A DNA stretch of 64,000 nucleotides from Oscillospiraceae bacterium. Lineage in GTDB: Bacteria > Bacillota_A > Clostridia > Oscillospirales > Oscillospiraceae. The notes under the pieces were generated by a model. The model did not search any database and was not told the origin of the DNA. It worked only from the letters and a program-made list of their open reading frames with translations. The position numbers and the translations under genes were made by a program. This document shows, one piece after another, positions 48,997-58,316 of the stretch (the stretch's first letter is position 1; each line of letters begins with the position of its first letter). The stretch covers positions 1 through 64,000 of the forward strand of contig JAFWOX010000124.1 of the NCBI GenBank assembly GCA_017545325.1, read 5' to 3'.

Positions 48997-50061
48997 TCAC
49001 TGCACCTTGTCCAGATGATGGCAGGCGCAGTAGTGTCCGCTGCCCACGCTCTTCCATTCCGGCTCCTGCTCGCCGCAGAGCTTGTCCGCATACGGGCAGC
49101 GGGTGCGGAAGCGGCAGCCCGAGGGCGGAGCCACGGGGCTGGGGATATCCCCCTGCAGGACGATGCGCTGGGAGTTCCGGCTGGTCTCCGGGTCCGCGAT
49201 GGGAATGGCGGAGATCAGGCTCCGGGTATAGGGATGGCAGCTGTGGAAGGCGATCTCATTGCTGTCCCCCAGCTCCACCAGCTTGCCCAGATACATGACG
49301 CCGATCCGGCGGGAGATATGCTTCACCACGCTGAGATCATGGGCGATGAACAGGTAGGTCAGGCCGAATTCATGCTGCAGATCCTCCAGCATATTGATGA
49401 CCTGGGCCTGGATGGATACGTCCAGGGCGGAGATAGGCTCGTCGCAGACGATAAACTCCGGATCCACGGCCAGGGCGCGGGCGATGCCCACCCGCTGGCG
49501 CTGACCGCCGGAAAACTCATGGGGATAGCGGTTGGCATGCTCGGAATTCAGTCCCACCCGCTCCAGCATCCGGATGATCTTGTCCCGCCGTTCCTCCCGG
49601 GAGGAGGCCAGATGGTGAACGTCGATGGCTTCCCCCACGATATCCCCCACGGTCATGCGGGGGTCCAGGCTGGCATAGGGATCCTGGAAGACGATCTGCA
49701 TCTTCCGCCGATAGGGCAGCATGTTCGCGCTGACCCGCTTCCCGTATACGGGGTCTCCCCGGCTGTCCAGCTCGGGGTCCCCGTTCTCATCCCGCAGGGG
49801 CACGTCGCCGGAATCGAAGATGGTCTCGCCGTCGTAGATGATCCGCCCCGCGGTGGGCTCATAGAGCCGGAGCAGGGTCCGGCCGGTGGTGGTTTTGCCG
49901 CAGCCGGATTCGCCCACCAGGCCCAGGGTCTCCCCCTTGCGGATATAGAAGGAGACGTCGTCCACGGCCTTCACATAGGACTTCTTGAACAGTCCGCTTC
50001 CGGAGACGGGAAAATACTGCTTCAGGTTCTGGATCTCCACCAGCTTTTCCGCTTCTCCCAT
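48997..50061 (-). CDS. oppF: Oligopeptide ABC transporter ATP-binding protein
   Basis: Protein of 354 residues. Walker A GESGCGKTT, signature FSGGQRQRVGIARAL and Walker B EFIVCDEPISALD. The C-terminal Cys-rich oligopeptide-transporter domain (CRFRTRCPYADKLC) is present. Pairs with OppD. Start overlaps the oppD stop (TAATG). Confidence 0.95.
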   Translation of the reverse strand: MGEAEKLVEIQNLKQYFPVSGSGLFKKSYVKAVDDVSFYIRKGETLGLVGESGCGKTTTGRTLLRLYEPTAGRIIYDGETIFDSGDVPLRDENGDPELDSRGDPVYGKRVSANMLPYRRKMQIVFQDPYASLDPRMTVGDIVGEAIDVHHLASSREERRDKIIRMLERVGLNSEHANRYPHEFSGGQRQRVGIARALAVDPEFIVCDEPISALDVSIQAQVINMLEDLQHEFGLTYLFIAHDLSVVKHISRRIGVMYLGKLVELGDSNEIAFHSCHPYTRSLISAIPIADPETSRNSQRIVLQGDIPSPVAPPSGCRFRTRCPYADKLCGEQEPEWKSVGSGHYCACHHLDKVQ

Positions 50062-51065
50062 TAGCCCATCTCCTTCCCGCCGCCCAGGAATTCAGCCTTG
50101 CTGTGCATCCAGCAGGCGGCATAATGGATATCGCTGAAATACGCGTAAGGAGGCATCTCCCGGAGGCAGATCTTCATGCACTGGGGACAGCGGGGGGCGA
50201 AGGGGCAGCCCGCCGGAGGATTCAGCATATCCACCGGGGTGCCCTCGATGGCCACCAGGCGCTTGGATTCCTTATCCCGGATATTGGGCACGCTGCGCAG
50301 CAGGCCCTTGGTGTACTCATGCCGGGGACGGTAGAAGATATCGTCCGTGGATCCGCACTCCACCACCTTCCCCGCATACATCACCGCGATGCGGTCGCAC
50401 ATGGAGGATACGATGCCCAGGTCATGGGTGATGAGGATCACCGCCATGCCCAGCTTGTTCTTCAGCTCCATAATGAGCTCCAGGATCTGGGCCTGGATGG
50501 TCACGTCCAGGGCGGTGGTGGGTTCGTCCGCAATGAGCAGCTTGGGCTCGCAGGCCAGGGCCATGGCGATCATCACCCGCTGGCGCATGCCGCCGGAATG
50601 CTCATGGGGATACTGCTTCATGCGCTTCTCCGGCTCATTGATGCCCACCAGCCGCAGCAGCTCGACAGCCCGTTCCCGGGCCTCCGCTTTGCTCTTATCC
50701 GTGTGCAGCAGGATGGCCTCCATGATCTGATCCCCGATGGTATACACGGGGTTCAGGGAGGTCATGGGATCCTGGAAGATCATGGAGACTTCCTTGCCCC
50801 GGATCTTCCGCATCTCCTTTTCCGTGAGCTGCTCGATATGGTGGCCGTTGAACTCGACGGTGCCCCCGACGATCTTTCCGGGGGCGGGGGTGATGCCCAT
50901 GATGCTGTAGGAGGTGACGCTCTTGCCGGAGCCGGATTCCCCCACGATCCCCAGAACCTCCCCCTCGTCCAGGTACATAGAGACGTCGTTCAGGGCCTTC
51001 ACTTCCCCCGCGGGGGTGAAGAAGCTCAGCCGTTCATTCCTGATCTCGACCAGATGCTGGCTCAT
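50061..51065 (-). CDS. oppD: Oligopeptide ABC transporter ATP-binding protein
   Basis: Protein of 334 residues. Walker [10 protein letters not shown], signature [15 protein letters not shown], Walker [14 protein letters not shown], and the C-terminal [14 protein letters not shown] domain. Twelve bases downstream of the oppC stop. Confidence 0.95.
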   Translation of the reverse strand: MSQHLVEIRNERLSFFTPAGEVKALNDVSMYLDEGEVLGIVGESGSGKSVTSYSIMGITPAPGKIVGGTVEFNGHHIEQLTEKEMRKIRGKEVSMIFQDPMTSLNPVYTIGDQIMEAILLHTDKSKAEARERAVELLRLVGINEPEKRMKQYPHEHSGGMRQRVMIAMALACEPKLLIADEPTTALDVTIQAQILELIMELKNKLGMAVILITHDLGIVSSMCDRIAVMYAGKVVECGSTDDIFYRPRHEYTKGLLRSVPNIRDKESKRLVAIEGTPVDMLNPPAGCPFAPRCPQCMKICLREMPPYAYFSDIHYAACWMHSKAEFLGGGKEMG

Positions 51066-51077
51066 CCCGCTCCCTCC

Positions 51078-52118
51078 TTACTTCTTCATCTTGGGGTCGA
51101 AGGCGTCCCGGAGGCCGTCCCCGAACAGGTTGAAGCTCAGTATGATGAGGCTGATGAGCACAGCCGGGGCGATCAGCAGATAGGGGTAGGTGTTCATGCC
51201 GTTGATGGCGGTGCTGGCCAGGCTCCCCAGACTGGGCAGAGGCACCGCCACGCCCAGACCCAGGAAGGAAAGGTAGCTCTCCGTAAAAATGGAGGAGGGG
51301 ATCTGGAGGGTGGTGGTGACGATCAGGGTGCCGATGCAGTTGGTGAGGAGGTGCTTCCGCACGATCCGGCCGGTGCCGGCGCCCAGAGCCCGGGCCGCGG
51401 TGACGTATTCGCTCTCCCGCAGGACCAGGACCTGACTGCGCACGATGCGGGCCATGCCTACCCAGTACAGCAGGGCAAAGACGATGAAGATGCTCACCAG
51501 GTTGGGGCCTACCACGCCGATCCAGCGGAAGGCGGGCTGCTCGGACACCGCCTTCAGAGGCTCCTTCAGGGCAAAGGAGATCAGGACGATGAGCAGCACA
51601 TCCGGGATGGTATAGATGATATCCACGATGCGCATCATGATGATATCCACCCAGCCGCCGAAGAAGGCGGCGATGGAGCCGTACAGAGCGCCGATGATCA
51701 GGATGATGGCGGCGGCCACCAGGCCGACGGTGAGGGAGATGCGGCTGCCCACCATGATCCGCACGGCGTAATCCCGGCCCAGCTTATCCGTTCCCAGGTA
51801 ATGGGGGGTGAGCTTCTCCCCCGCCGCGATCCGCTCCTGCTCCGCCTGGGACCAGGTCATGGGGCGCAGATTCTCCGCCCCCTTCTGCTGCTGATCATAG
51901 GAATAGGGATAAAAGCTGGGCACGATGAAGGAAAAGAACATGATCACGATGATGACCACCAGGCTCACCATGGCCACCTTGTTCTTCACCAGCCGCCGCA
52001 GGCTGTCCTTCCAGAAGCTCACGGAGTCCCGCATGATGACGAGGCTCTGCTTTTCCTCCTCCGAGGCGGGCAGGAAATCCTCTGCCTTCAGCTGCAGCGA
52101 CAACAGATTCTTGCTCAT
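51078..52118 (-). CDS. oppC: Oligopeptide ABC transporter permease
   Basis: Protein of 346 residues with a cytoplasmic N-terminus of about 35, then about six membrane segments. The EAA loop region YVTAARALGAGTGRIVRKHL contacts the ATPases. Typical OppC/DppC length is 300; the extra lies in a periplasmic-side insert at about residues 75-110. Confidence 0.93.
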   Translation of the reverse strand: MSKNLLSLQLKAEDFLPASEEEKQSLVIMRDSVSFWKDSLRRLVKNKVAMVSLVVIIVIMFFSFIVPSFYPYSYDQQQKGAENLRPMTWSQAEQERIAAGEKLTPHYLGTDKLGRDYAVRIMVGSRISLTVGLVAAAIILIIGALYGSIAAFFGGWVDIIMMRIVDIIYTIPDVLLIVLISFALKEPLKAVSEQPAFRWIGVVGPNLVSIFIVFALLYWVGMARIVRSQVLVLRESEYVTAARALGAGTGRIVRKHLLTNCIGTLIVTTTLQIPSSIFTESYLSFLGLGVAVPLPSLGSLASTAINGMNTYPYLLIAPAVLISLIILSFNLFGDGLRDAFDPKMKK

Positions 52119-52130
52119 TCCTCCGCCCCC

Positions 52131-53048
52131 TTACTTCAGATTGATCCTGGGGTCGATGATCTTGTAGACGATATCCACCAGGAAATTGATCAGGACCATC
52201 AGGGTGGCGAGGAAGATGGTGGTGCCCATGATCATCATATAGTCCCGGTTGGTGATGGAGCTGACGAACTCGCCCCCCAGGCCGGGAATGGTAAAGACCT
52301 TTTCAATGATGAAGGAGCCCGTGAGGGTATAGGCCATCATGGGACCCACATAGGTGACGATGGGAAGGATGGCGTTGCGCAGAGCATGCTTGAAGAGGCT
52401 GACGAGCTCCGAAACGCCCTTGGCCTTGGCGGTGCGCATGTAATCCTGCCCCAGCACATCCAGCATGGAGGAACGCATGAGCCGCACGATGTAGGCGGTG
52501 GGGTAGAAGGCCAGGGCAAAGACGGGCATGACGTAGTTCTTCCAGGTGGTCAGCCCCACGGTGGGGAACCAGTTCAGCTTCACCCCGAAGAAATACATGG
52601 AAAGGGAGCAGACCACGAAGCTGGGCACCGCGATGCCGATGGTGGCGATGACGATGATGGCGCTGTCCGATACCTTGCCCCGGTTCAGGGCGGCGATGCA
52701 GCCCACGGGGACGCCCACAATGAGGGCCACCAGCACCGAGATGCCGCCGATCCTGGCGGAGACGGGGAACTTGGTCATGATGATATCGATGACCTCCCGG
52801 CCCCGCTGCTTCAGGGAGGGGCCGAAGTCCCCATGGAGGATGTTTTTCATGTAGGTGAGGTACTGCCTGAACAGAGGCTGATCCAAGCCGAACTTGGCCT
52901 CCAGGGCCGCCTTGGCCTGGGGACTGATGGACTTCTCCGCCTCATAGGGCCCGCCGGGCACCGCGTTCATGAGGAAGAAGGTCAGTGTGGCCACGAGAAA
53001 GATGGTCAGGACTGCCATAAGCAGCCGCTTGATGATGTACCTTGTCAC
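52131..53048 (-). CDS. oppB: Oligopeptide ABC transporter permease
   Basis: Protein of 305 residues with six membrane segments. The EAA loop reads YMRTAKAKGVSELVSLFKHAL. The start is a GTG at 53048 (TRYIIKRLLMAVLTIFL), the conserved OppB N-terminus, with GGAG ten bases before it; an in-frame start at 53117 would add 23 residues unlike the family. First gene of the oppBCDFA operon. Confidence 0.92.
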   Translation of the reverse strand: MTRYIIKRLLMAVLTIFLVATLTFFLMNAVPGGPYEAEKSISPQAKAALEAKFGLDQPLFRQYLTYMKNILHGDFGPSLKQRGREVIDIIMTKFPVSARIGGISVLVALIVGVPVGCIAALNRGKVSDSAIIVIATIGIAVPSFVVCSLSMYFFGVKLNWFPTVGLTTWKNYVMPVFALAFYPTAYIVRLMRSSMLDVLGQDYMRTAKAKGVSELVSLFKHALRNAILPIVTYVGPMMAYTLTGSFIIEKVFTIPGLGGEFVSSITNRDYMMIMGTTIFLATLMVLINFLVDIVYKIIDPRINLK

Positions 53049-53155
53049 GCCGATGACTCCGTTTCTGCAAGCATGATGAACGCCGCTCCCAGGAAAAGAT
53101 CGCTCCCCCAAAGGCACAGCGTCGGTCCGCGTTGTCTAAATGGGTGAATCGCTGA

Positions 53156-53179
53156 TTGAATGAATATTTGAATGAATAT
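53156..53179. repeat. Perfect tandem 12-bp repeat at the opp transcription start
   Basis: TTGAATGAATAT occurs twice head to tail (53156-53167 and 53168-53179), just downstream of the opp -10 element and spanning the expected start site. Candidate operator. Confidence 0.7.
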
Positions 53180-53184
53180 ATGCA

Positions 53185-53213
53185 ATCTTAGCCTCTTTTC
53201 CCGGTCCTGTCAA
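53185..53213 (-). promoter_or_regulatory. Promoter of the opp operon
   Basis: On the minus strand TTGACA (53213-53208), 17-bp spacer, TAAGAT (53190-53185). Confidence 0.82.
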
Positions 53214-53573
53214 GCTTTCCCCGCCTTTTGCCCCCCGGAAGCAGGGCAAAGATAAGCCGGCGGCTCTCGCCGCCGGCCAGGATCCGCTGCGTCTCTCCTG
53301 TTGTGGCAGTACTGAATCCATTCTGGCAGAACATCTTCGGGGAGGATGTGTCCCGGCAGCTTCAGAGACGGTGTTCGAAAGCTGTCTGGTGCGGCAGTTC
53401 ACAGTCTTTTCCCCTCAAACCTTGAATAATACCTGGCGGAATCTGTTTTTTCGCGCCGCAGCGTAAGCGGGAATCCCCTTTTTCCATGAACACCCGCATC
53501 TGTATACCAGTTTATTAGCCATACTCAAATGAAAAACAGGAATCCCGGACAAGGTGATTCTCCTCCGCAGCCG
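53214..53573. other. Intergenic region between opp promoter and LysR gene
   Basis: About 360 bases without a gene. A 9-bp perfect hairpin GCCGGCGGC-TCTC-GCCGCCGGC lies at 53256-53277, with a weak minus-strand tail TTATCTTT. Possible terminator for the LysR gene. Nothing else recognised. Confidence 0.5.
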
Positions 53574-54500
53574 CTATTCCTTCCGCAGCCTGCGGACCAT
53601 GTTCAGAAAGCGCTGAGCTTCCCGGCTGAGCTTCGCTTTATGCCAGGCGACAACGATATACTGGGGTTCTGCGGATATCAGCTCGTCTATCTGGTAATAC
53701 CGCATTCTTACATTGGAGAGTGTGTTGACCATCTTGTTGCCAATGAAGAACCCTGTCCCGCTGCTCAGCGCCTGGAGCAGAGAGAGCATATTGAACACAG
53801 GGCGAACCTGTTTCGGCGTAAACCCAAGCTTCTGACAGCCGTGCAAAGCCTTTTCCCGAACGATGTCTCCGGCTTTGTCGGATGTCAGGATATACAGCGG
53901 TTCTTCCTGCAGAAGCTCCGGGCGGATCGTGTCATAGGCAGCCTGGGCGCTGTTTTCCGCAACGACCAAATACAAGCCGATCGGCGCTACCCGCTCGTAT
54001 TCCACTTCGCCCATCGCCGCTACCACAACCTCCTGGCAGATGGCTACATCAGACGTGGCAAACATCAGAGCTTCCTGGACCTGCGGCCATTCGCAGATCG
54101 TTTCCTGCACATCCACAGCCGGGTACTTGCGTCGATATGCGCTGACCAGATCCTTTAAGGGATCGTAATCCGTATTGAATTGATACGTGCTGGTGCACAC
54201 GAGACGCAAAGTCAGATTCTGATTGGATATCTCACGAGCTTTGTCGATGGCGATTTCGATAGCCGCCATGGGTTTGCTGATGGAATCATACAGATATTTG
54301 CCTTCCGGAGTCAGGGTAACCCCCCGATTATCCCGATAAAACAGCTGAATGCCCAGACTGTTTTCCAGACGGCGAAGCGTTTTACTTAACGCAGACTGAG
54401 AAATGTATAGGTTTTTGGCTGCTTCTGTCATATTCCTCTGCTCCGCAACGATGCGGAAGACTTCCAGCTGCTGGAATGTGATGTTTGCCATATTGAGCAT
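53574..54500 (-). CDS. LysR-family transcriptional regulator
   Basis: Protein of about 308 residues. The N-terminal winged helix-turn-helix contains MTEAAKNLYISQSALSKTLRRLE; the rest is the periplasmic-binding-like effector domain. Three in-frame ATGs (54506, 54500, 54491) follow GGAGG; 54500 has the best spacing (eight bases). It is divergent from the solute-binding lipoprotein at 55021, the usual layout for a LysR regulator and its target. Effector unknown. Confidence 0.92.
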   Translation of the reverse strand: MLNMANITFQQLEVFRIVAEQRNMTEAAKNLYISQSALSKTLRRLENSLGIQLFYRDNRGVTLTPEGKYLYDSISKPMAAIEIAIDKAREISNQNLTLRLVCTSTYQFNTDYDPLKDLVSAYRRKYPAVDVQETICEWPQVQEALMFATSDVAICQEVVVAAMGEVEYERVAPIGLYLVVAENSAQAAYDTIRPELLQEEPLYILTSDKAGDIVREKALHGCQKLGFTPKQVRPVFNMLSLLQALSSGTGFFIGNKMVNTLSNVRMRYYQIDELISAEPQYIVVAWHKAKLSREAQRFLNMVRRLRKE

Positions 54501-54908
54501 TCTCATTCCCTCCTCACCAAAACCTGCCGACTATGTTTCCAATGAAAGTATACCAAATAACGCGCCGGAAATGAAGAGGGATATGCGCAGATGCTTCATG
54601 GAACAAAGGTGCAAGCCCAGACAAAACATGCCTGCAGGCAACAGAAAACCACCGTCGCTTCTGATCCAGGAACAAAGCGTTCCGAATGATCACAGCGGGC
54701 TTTCCTTTCGGCGGGAAAACCGGAATCGACAGATATCCCGCGTTCAGTCTCCTCTCCGGCATCGCCTCATAATATATTAAGAATAATTTGCTCTTATTTT
54801 TCAGTTTAATTGATTTATTCGCTGCCATTTCCTGTACGAGAATGACATTTTCGGCTCTGAAATTCCATTATTGCAAGGCCAGAAAGCGATTCTCCGGGGG
54901 TTGAAGAA
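54501..54908. other. AT-rich intergenic region
   Basis: No gene recognised. Markedly more AT-rich than its surroundings between about 54770 and 54960. It probably contains the LysR promoter and binding sites; no clear T-N11-A operator could be singled out. Confidence 0.45.
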
Positions 54909-54937
54909 TTGACTTTGCCCAGAGTCATGTCTAAACT
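54909..54937 (+). promoter_or_regulatory. Promoter of the solute-binding lipoprotein
   Basis: TTGACT (54909-54914), 17-bp spacer, TAAACT (54932-54937). Confidence 0.78.
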
Positions 54938-55020
54938 AAAATTGAACGAATTGTTAAGATGCTGTTTTCACTAGCCCTAGAGCAAGAGCTTCGGAAAACT
55001 GCAGCGGAAAGGAGAATACA

Positions 55021-56829
55021 ATGAACAAACGAACACGAATGGCAGCTTCGGTTCTGATCCTCTGCTTGCTTGTCAGCTTGATGTACGGCTGCAGCGGAAC
55101 TCCGAGCAGTTCAATTACCTCTTCCCCAGCTCCTGAGGTCACCTCCCCTGCCGCCAGCGCAACGGTGAAACCCACAGCCGAAGCCACGACAGCCCCCGCG
55201 GTCACCCCCGGGAAGGAGGATACGCCGCCGCCGACGGAGGAGCCTTCCCCTTACAATTTTGCCAAGGGGAAGTTTACGGTGAACAGCGATGGATTGCCCA
55301 CCTCCCAATATGAGTATACCATGCCCCTCAGCACGACGGACGAAGTCTTCTCCTGGTGGACGACCTGCTGGGTCGCCCAGTACATCCCGGAAGAAGGCTA
55401 CGGCAGCATGAATTTCCGCGCAGATATGATGAAGCTGACCGGCGTTAATCTGGAATGGGATATCTGCCCAGCCTCGACCCGTTCCCAGAACTTCGCTGTA
55501 TTGTTGGCCTCCGACGACCTGAGGGACATCAGCGCCAGCGCCTGGTCATTCTTCACGGGAACCGTGGAGGAGGGCCTGGAAGACCACTTCGCCAATCTTT
55601 ATGATTACAGAGACTATATCCCCAACTACCTGTACCAGGTCTACGCCAAAAACGACGTGGACGTGACCTCCAGGATTCTCTATGACGACGAAACCATCAT
55701 TGCGTTCTATTGCATCTATGCCGATCCGCTCCTGGTCGGCGGACTATTCACCCGGGAGGACTGGCTGCAAAAGCTCGGCATGACCGCCAAGGATATCGTC
55801 ACCTACGAGGATACGGAGAACATGCTCATGGCTCTGAAGGTCGCGGGTTACTGCAACGGCGCAGGCGCTCTGCTGTTCTATAGCACATTGGAGCAGCAGC
55901 TTGGCTGCTTCTTCGCCGGTTTCGACACCTCTTTATATGTCTCTTCCCGCGATCTGCCGCTGTGCCGCGTTGTGGACGGCCAGGTACAGTTCACTCTTAC
56001 CAATCAGGATGATTACGACGCGCTGAAGCTGGTGCGGGATTGGAGCGAAAAGGGACTCATCTATCCCACCCTGTTGGATCCCAACGACCAGAACGACAAG
56101 GTGACCAAGTACACCACCGGCGAGGTGGGTCTTTTCCATATGCAGCCCGGCGAAATCAAGGATTACGAGACAAACTCCACCGATCCTGATTGTAAGATCC
56201 GGGCGGTGACCCGCCCGGTGAAAAACAAGGGTGATATCCTGAAGTACGGGCAGAAGCCAAACCAGTTCCAGGCCGGTTCTTCCGTTATCAGCAAATCCTG
56301 CTCCAATATCCCCCTGGTCTGTACCTTCTGCGACTGGTGGTACAGCGATTCCGGCTCCTTCTATTTTAACTTCGGCAAAGAGGGCGAAGTCTGGGAATAC
56401 AACGCGGACGGTGAGATCCAGCTGACGGATTTTTTGGTGAACAACCCAATGGGCATGTCCTGGGCGCTCTCTTTCTATGCCGGAAATGGGCTCACTGACC
56501 ATGGTCTGCAGATCTTCACCCGCAAATATTTGTTCCCTGGGGGTGAAGAGATCCGCAATTCCCACTATGTGTGGCTGATTGACGGATATAAGGGTGAGTA
56601 TGATTTCCCGGGCAGCGTAACCTACACGCCGGAAGAGGATGAGGAGCTGTCCAGGATCAGCGGAGATCTGGTCACCTATATCGCGGAAACCTTCATGTCC
56701 TTCTACGACGGTTCCAAACCGCTCGCTGAATGGAACAACTATCTGGACGCCGTAAGCAGCATGGGCCTTGACCGCTGTCGGGAAATCCGTCAGGCAGCCT
56801 ACGAGCGGTTCATGGTACGCTTCCAGTAA
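55021..56829 (+). CDS. Extracellular solute-binding lipoprotein (family 1-like)
   Basis: Protein of 602 residues with lipobox MYGC (Cys24) and a Ser/Thr/Pro-rich linker to about residue 80. The mature part resembles the large carbohydrate-type binding proteins (LipO/YtcQ-like) of Firmicutes, rich in Trp/Tyr, with segments EDWLQKLGMTAKDIVTYEDTENML and GLIYPTLLDPNDQNDKVTKY. Such proteins normally sit beside two permease genes, which are absent here. Transcribed away from the LysR gene, so probably its target. Ligand unknown. Confidence 0.82.
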   Translation: MNKRTRMAASVLILCLLVSLMYGCSGTPSSSITSSPAPEVTSPAASATVKPTAEATTAPAVTPGKEDTPPPTEEPSPYNFAKGKFTVNSDGLPTSQYEYTMPLSTTDEVFSWWTTCWVAQYIPEEGYGSMNFRADMMKLTGVNLEWDICPASTRSQNFAVLLASDDLRDISASAWSFFTGTVEEGLEDHFANLYDYRDYIPNYLYQVYAKNDVDVTSRILYDDETIIAFYCIYADPLLVGGLFTREDWLQKLGMTAKDIVTYEDTENMLMALKVAGYCNGAGALLFYSTLEQQLGCFFAGFDTSLYVSSRDLPLCRVVDGQVQFTLTNQDDYDALKLVRDWSEKGLIYPTLLDPNDQNDKVTKYTTGEVGLFHMQPGEIKDYETNSTDPDCKIRAVTRPVKNKGDILKYGQKPNQFQAGSSVISKSCSNIPLVCTFCDWWYSDSGSFYFNFGKEGEVWEYNADGEIQLTDFLVNNPMGMSWALSFYAGNGLTDHGLQIFTRKYLFPGGEEIRNSHYVWLIDGYKGEYDFPGSVTYTPEEDEELSRISGDLVTYIAETFMSFYDGSKPLAEWNNYLDAVSSMGLDRCREIRQAAYERFMVRFQ

Positions 56830-56939
56830 AGCCTCCCTGCGTGAACGCACAAAACAAGCGCAGAAACCCGCAATAATCCCGGACCGCCGACACACCGGTC
56901 ATCCCGCCGTGTCGGCGGTCTCTTCTCCTGAACGTCAGA

Positions 56940-56981
56940 AACGGGCTGCCACACAATCGCAGCAGCCCGTTTCTTTTTTGT
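56940..56981 (+). terminator. Rho-independent terminator after the solute-binding gene
   Basis: AACGGGCTG / CAGCCCGTT hairpin followed by TTCTTTTTTGTC. A second hairpin, GACCGCCGACAC / GTGTCGGCGGTC at about 56881-56920, lies just before it. Confidence 0.8.
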
Positions 56982-56997
56982 CAGGATCTTCAGAAGA

Positions 56998-58023
56998 TCA
57001 GTGTTTGTATATCGTGTCACGAAGCTCCAGATAAGTATCCCGGATCAGCTGTGCCCGGTGGGAAGCTTTATCCTTGCCGACGCTGGGGGAGGCATAGCCG
57101 CCCAGGAAGCAGTAGCCGCCGCCTTCCGCCAGGGTCCTGATGGTATACCGCAGAGATTCCACGATCTCCTCATCCGTGCAGTCCGGTTCCTGAAGACGGC
57201 CTTTCGCCTCCCAACCGCCGGCCAGGACCAGGCTGTTGCCATACTTTTTCTTGATGCCGAAAACATCGTTGCAGGTCTGGCAGGGCTCCCAAAGGGTAGT
57301 GCCGACGGACCGCATCATATCGATATAGCATTCGCATTTGCCGCAGTTATGGAAGGTGATGGGCAACCCTCGCTCCACGCCGAAGGCAGCCTGACGCCGA
57401 TACTGGGGAACAAAAATATCCTCGTAGGATTCCGGAGACATAAACGGCGCGCCCCATCCAGCGGTGTCGTCCTTCAGGGAAATCACATCCGGTTGGTAAT
57501 AGTCGATGATATGGGCGCATACGTCGCAGTAGAAATCGCACAGATATTCCATCAGCGCCTTGCACTCCTCCGGCTCCTCGTAGATGGCGCACAGACCCTC
57601 CGTAAAGCCCATGAATGCCATGAGATTTTGAAAATAGCCGAAGTGGAGATCCAGAGAAAGGGCGGTCTGGCTCCGGTCGATCCGGGAACGCTCGATATCC
57701 TCCCTGCAAAGGCGCTCCCAGTCGAAATGGGAAATATCCGGCGCCTTGATCACATCCCGCCACTGCCGGATATCCTTTAGGATAAAATCCGACGTCTTCG
57801 GCATGGTCGCTCCGAAAACCGCATCTGAATACACATACTCCACGCCGAAAGGATCAATGCCGCCCACGTAGTTTTTCCGATGCTTCTGGAGGAATTCCGG
57901 CGAGACCAGGATACAAGGGGGCGCAGGCTGGCCCTCCGGAGGGGCCACGATGCTGTAGGCCGGGATCCATTCAGGGCATTCCCCCCGCAGGGTCATCAAA
58001 AAGTTTTCTTTCTCCGTCAACAT
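56998..58023 (-). CDS. Uroporphyrinogen decarboxylase (URO-D) family protein 2
   Basis: Protein of 341 residues, same superfamily as the protein at 46026 but with the zinc-type motif intact: FHNCGKCECY gives His-x-Cys, and a later Cys occurs in GGYCFLGGY. LKDDTAGWGAPFMSPESY fits the active site of MtaA-like methyltransferases. ATG 58023 (GGAG six bases upstream) is preferred over GTG 58035. Candidate corrinoid methyltransferase; a corrinoid protein is not in the window. Confidence 0.82.
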   Translation of the reverse strand: MLTEKENFLMTLRGECPEWIPAYSIVAPPEGQPAPPCILVSPEFLQKHRKNYVGGIDPFGVEYVYSDAVFGATMPKTSDFILKDIRQWRDVIKAPDISHFDWERLCREDIERSRIDRSQTALSLDLHFGYFQNLMAFMGFTEGLCAIYEEPEECKALMEYLCDFYCDVCAHIIDYYQPDVISLKDDTAGWGAPFMSPESYEDIFVPQYRRQAAFGVERGLPITFHNCGKCECYIDMMRSVGTTLWEPCQTCNDVFGIKKKYGNSLVLAGGWEAKGRLQEPDCTDEEIVESLRYTIRTLAEGGGYCFLGGYASPSVGKDKASHRAQLIRDTYLELRDTIYKH

Positions 58024-58111
58024 GACATTCTCCACCTTCTCTCATCTCCCCCGGCGCCGACAGCGCCGTCCGTATGGTCTGATCCAATGGTGAAACCTTT
58101 CTGTAATGATC

Positions 58112-58140
58112 ATGATAGCACAGCGTCTGTCCTCTGTCCA
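58112..58140 (-). promoter_or_regulatory. Promoter of URO-D gene 2
   Basis: On the minus strand TGGACA (58140-58135), 17-bp spacer, TATCAT (58117-58112). Confidence 0.6.
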
Positions 58141-58316
58141 CGGAACATGCCGGTTTCACCATTCCGATTCGGCATGGAGCGCGGATAATTGCCATAATGA
58201 ATACGAGACCGTTTTTCTTGTTCGCCGCCTGCTCAGGGCTTATAATGAAGACCAAAGGGAACAAATCTGAAGATCGGCAGACTGCGTTTCCCAGAGATAC
58301 CGAAAGGATGGTGAAC

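Noticed and set aside
47114..49018. Long plus-strand frame opposite oppA
   Set aside because: Antisense shadow of a well-supported gene; no ribosome site or domain.
50103..53147. Very long open frame (1014 codons) on the plus strand across the opp genes
   Set aside because: It lies antisense to five clearly recognisable transporter genes, is rich in His/Gly/Asp as expected from GC-rich antisense frames, and resembles no protein.
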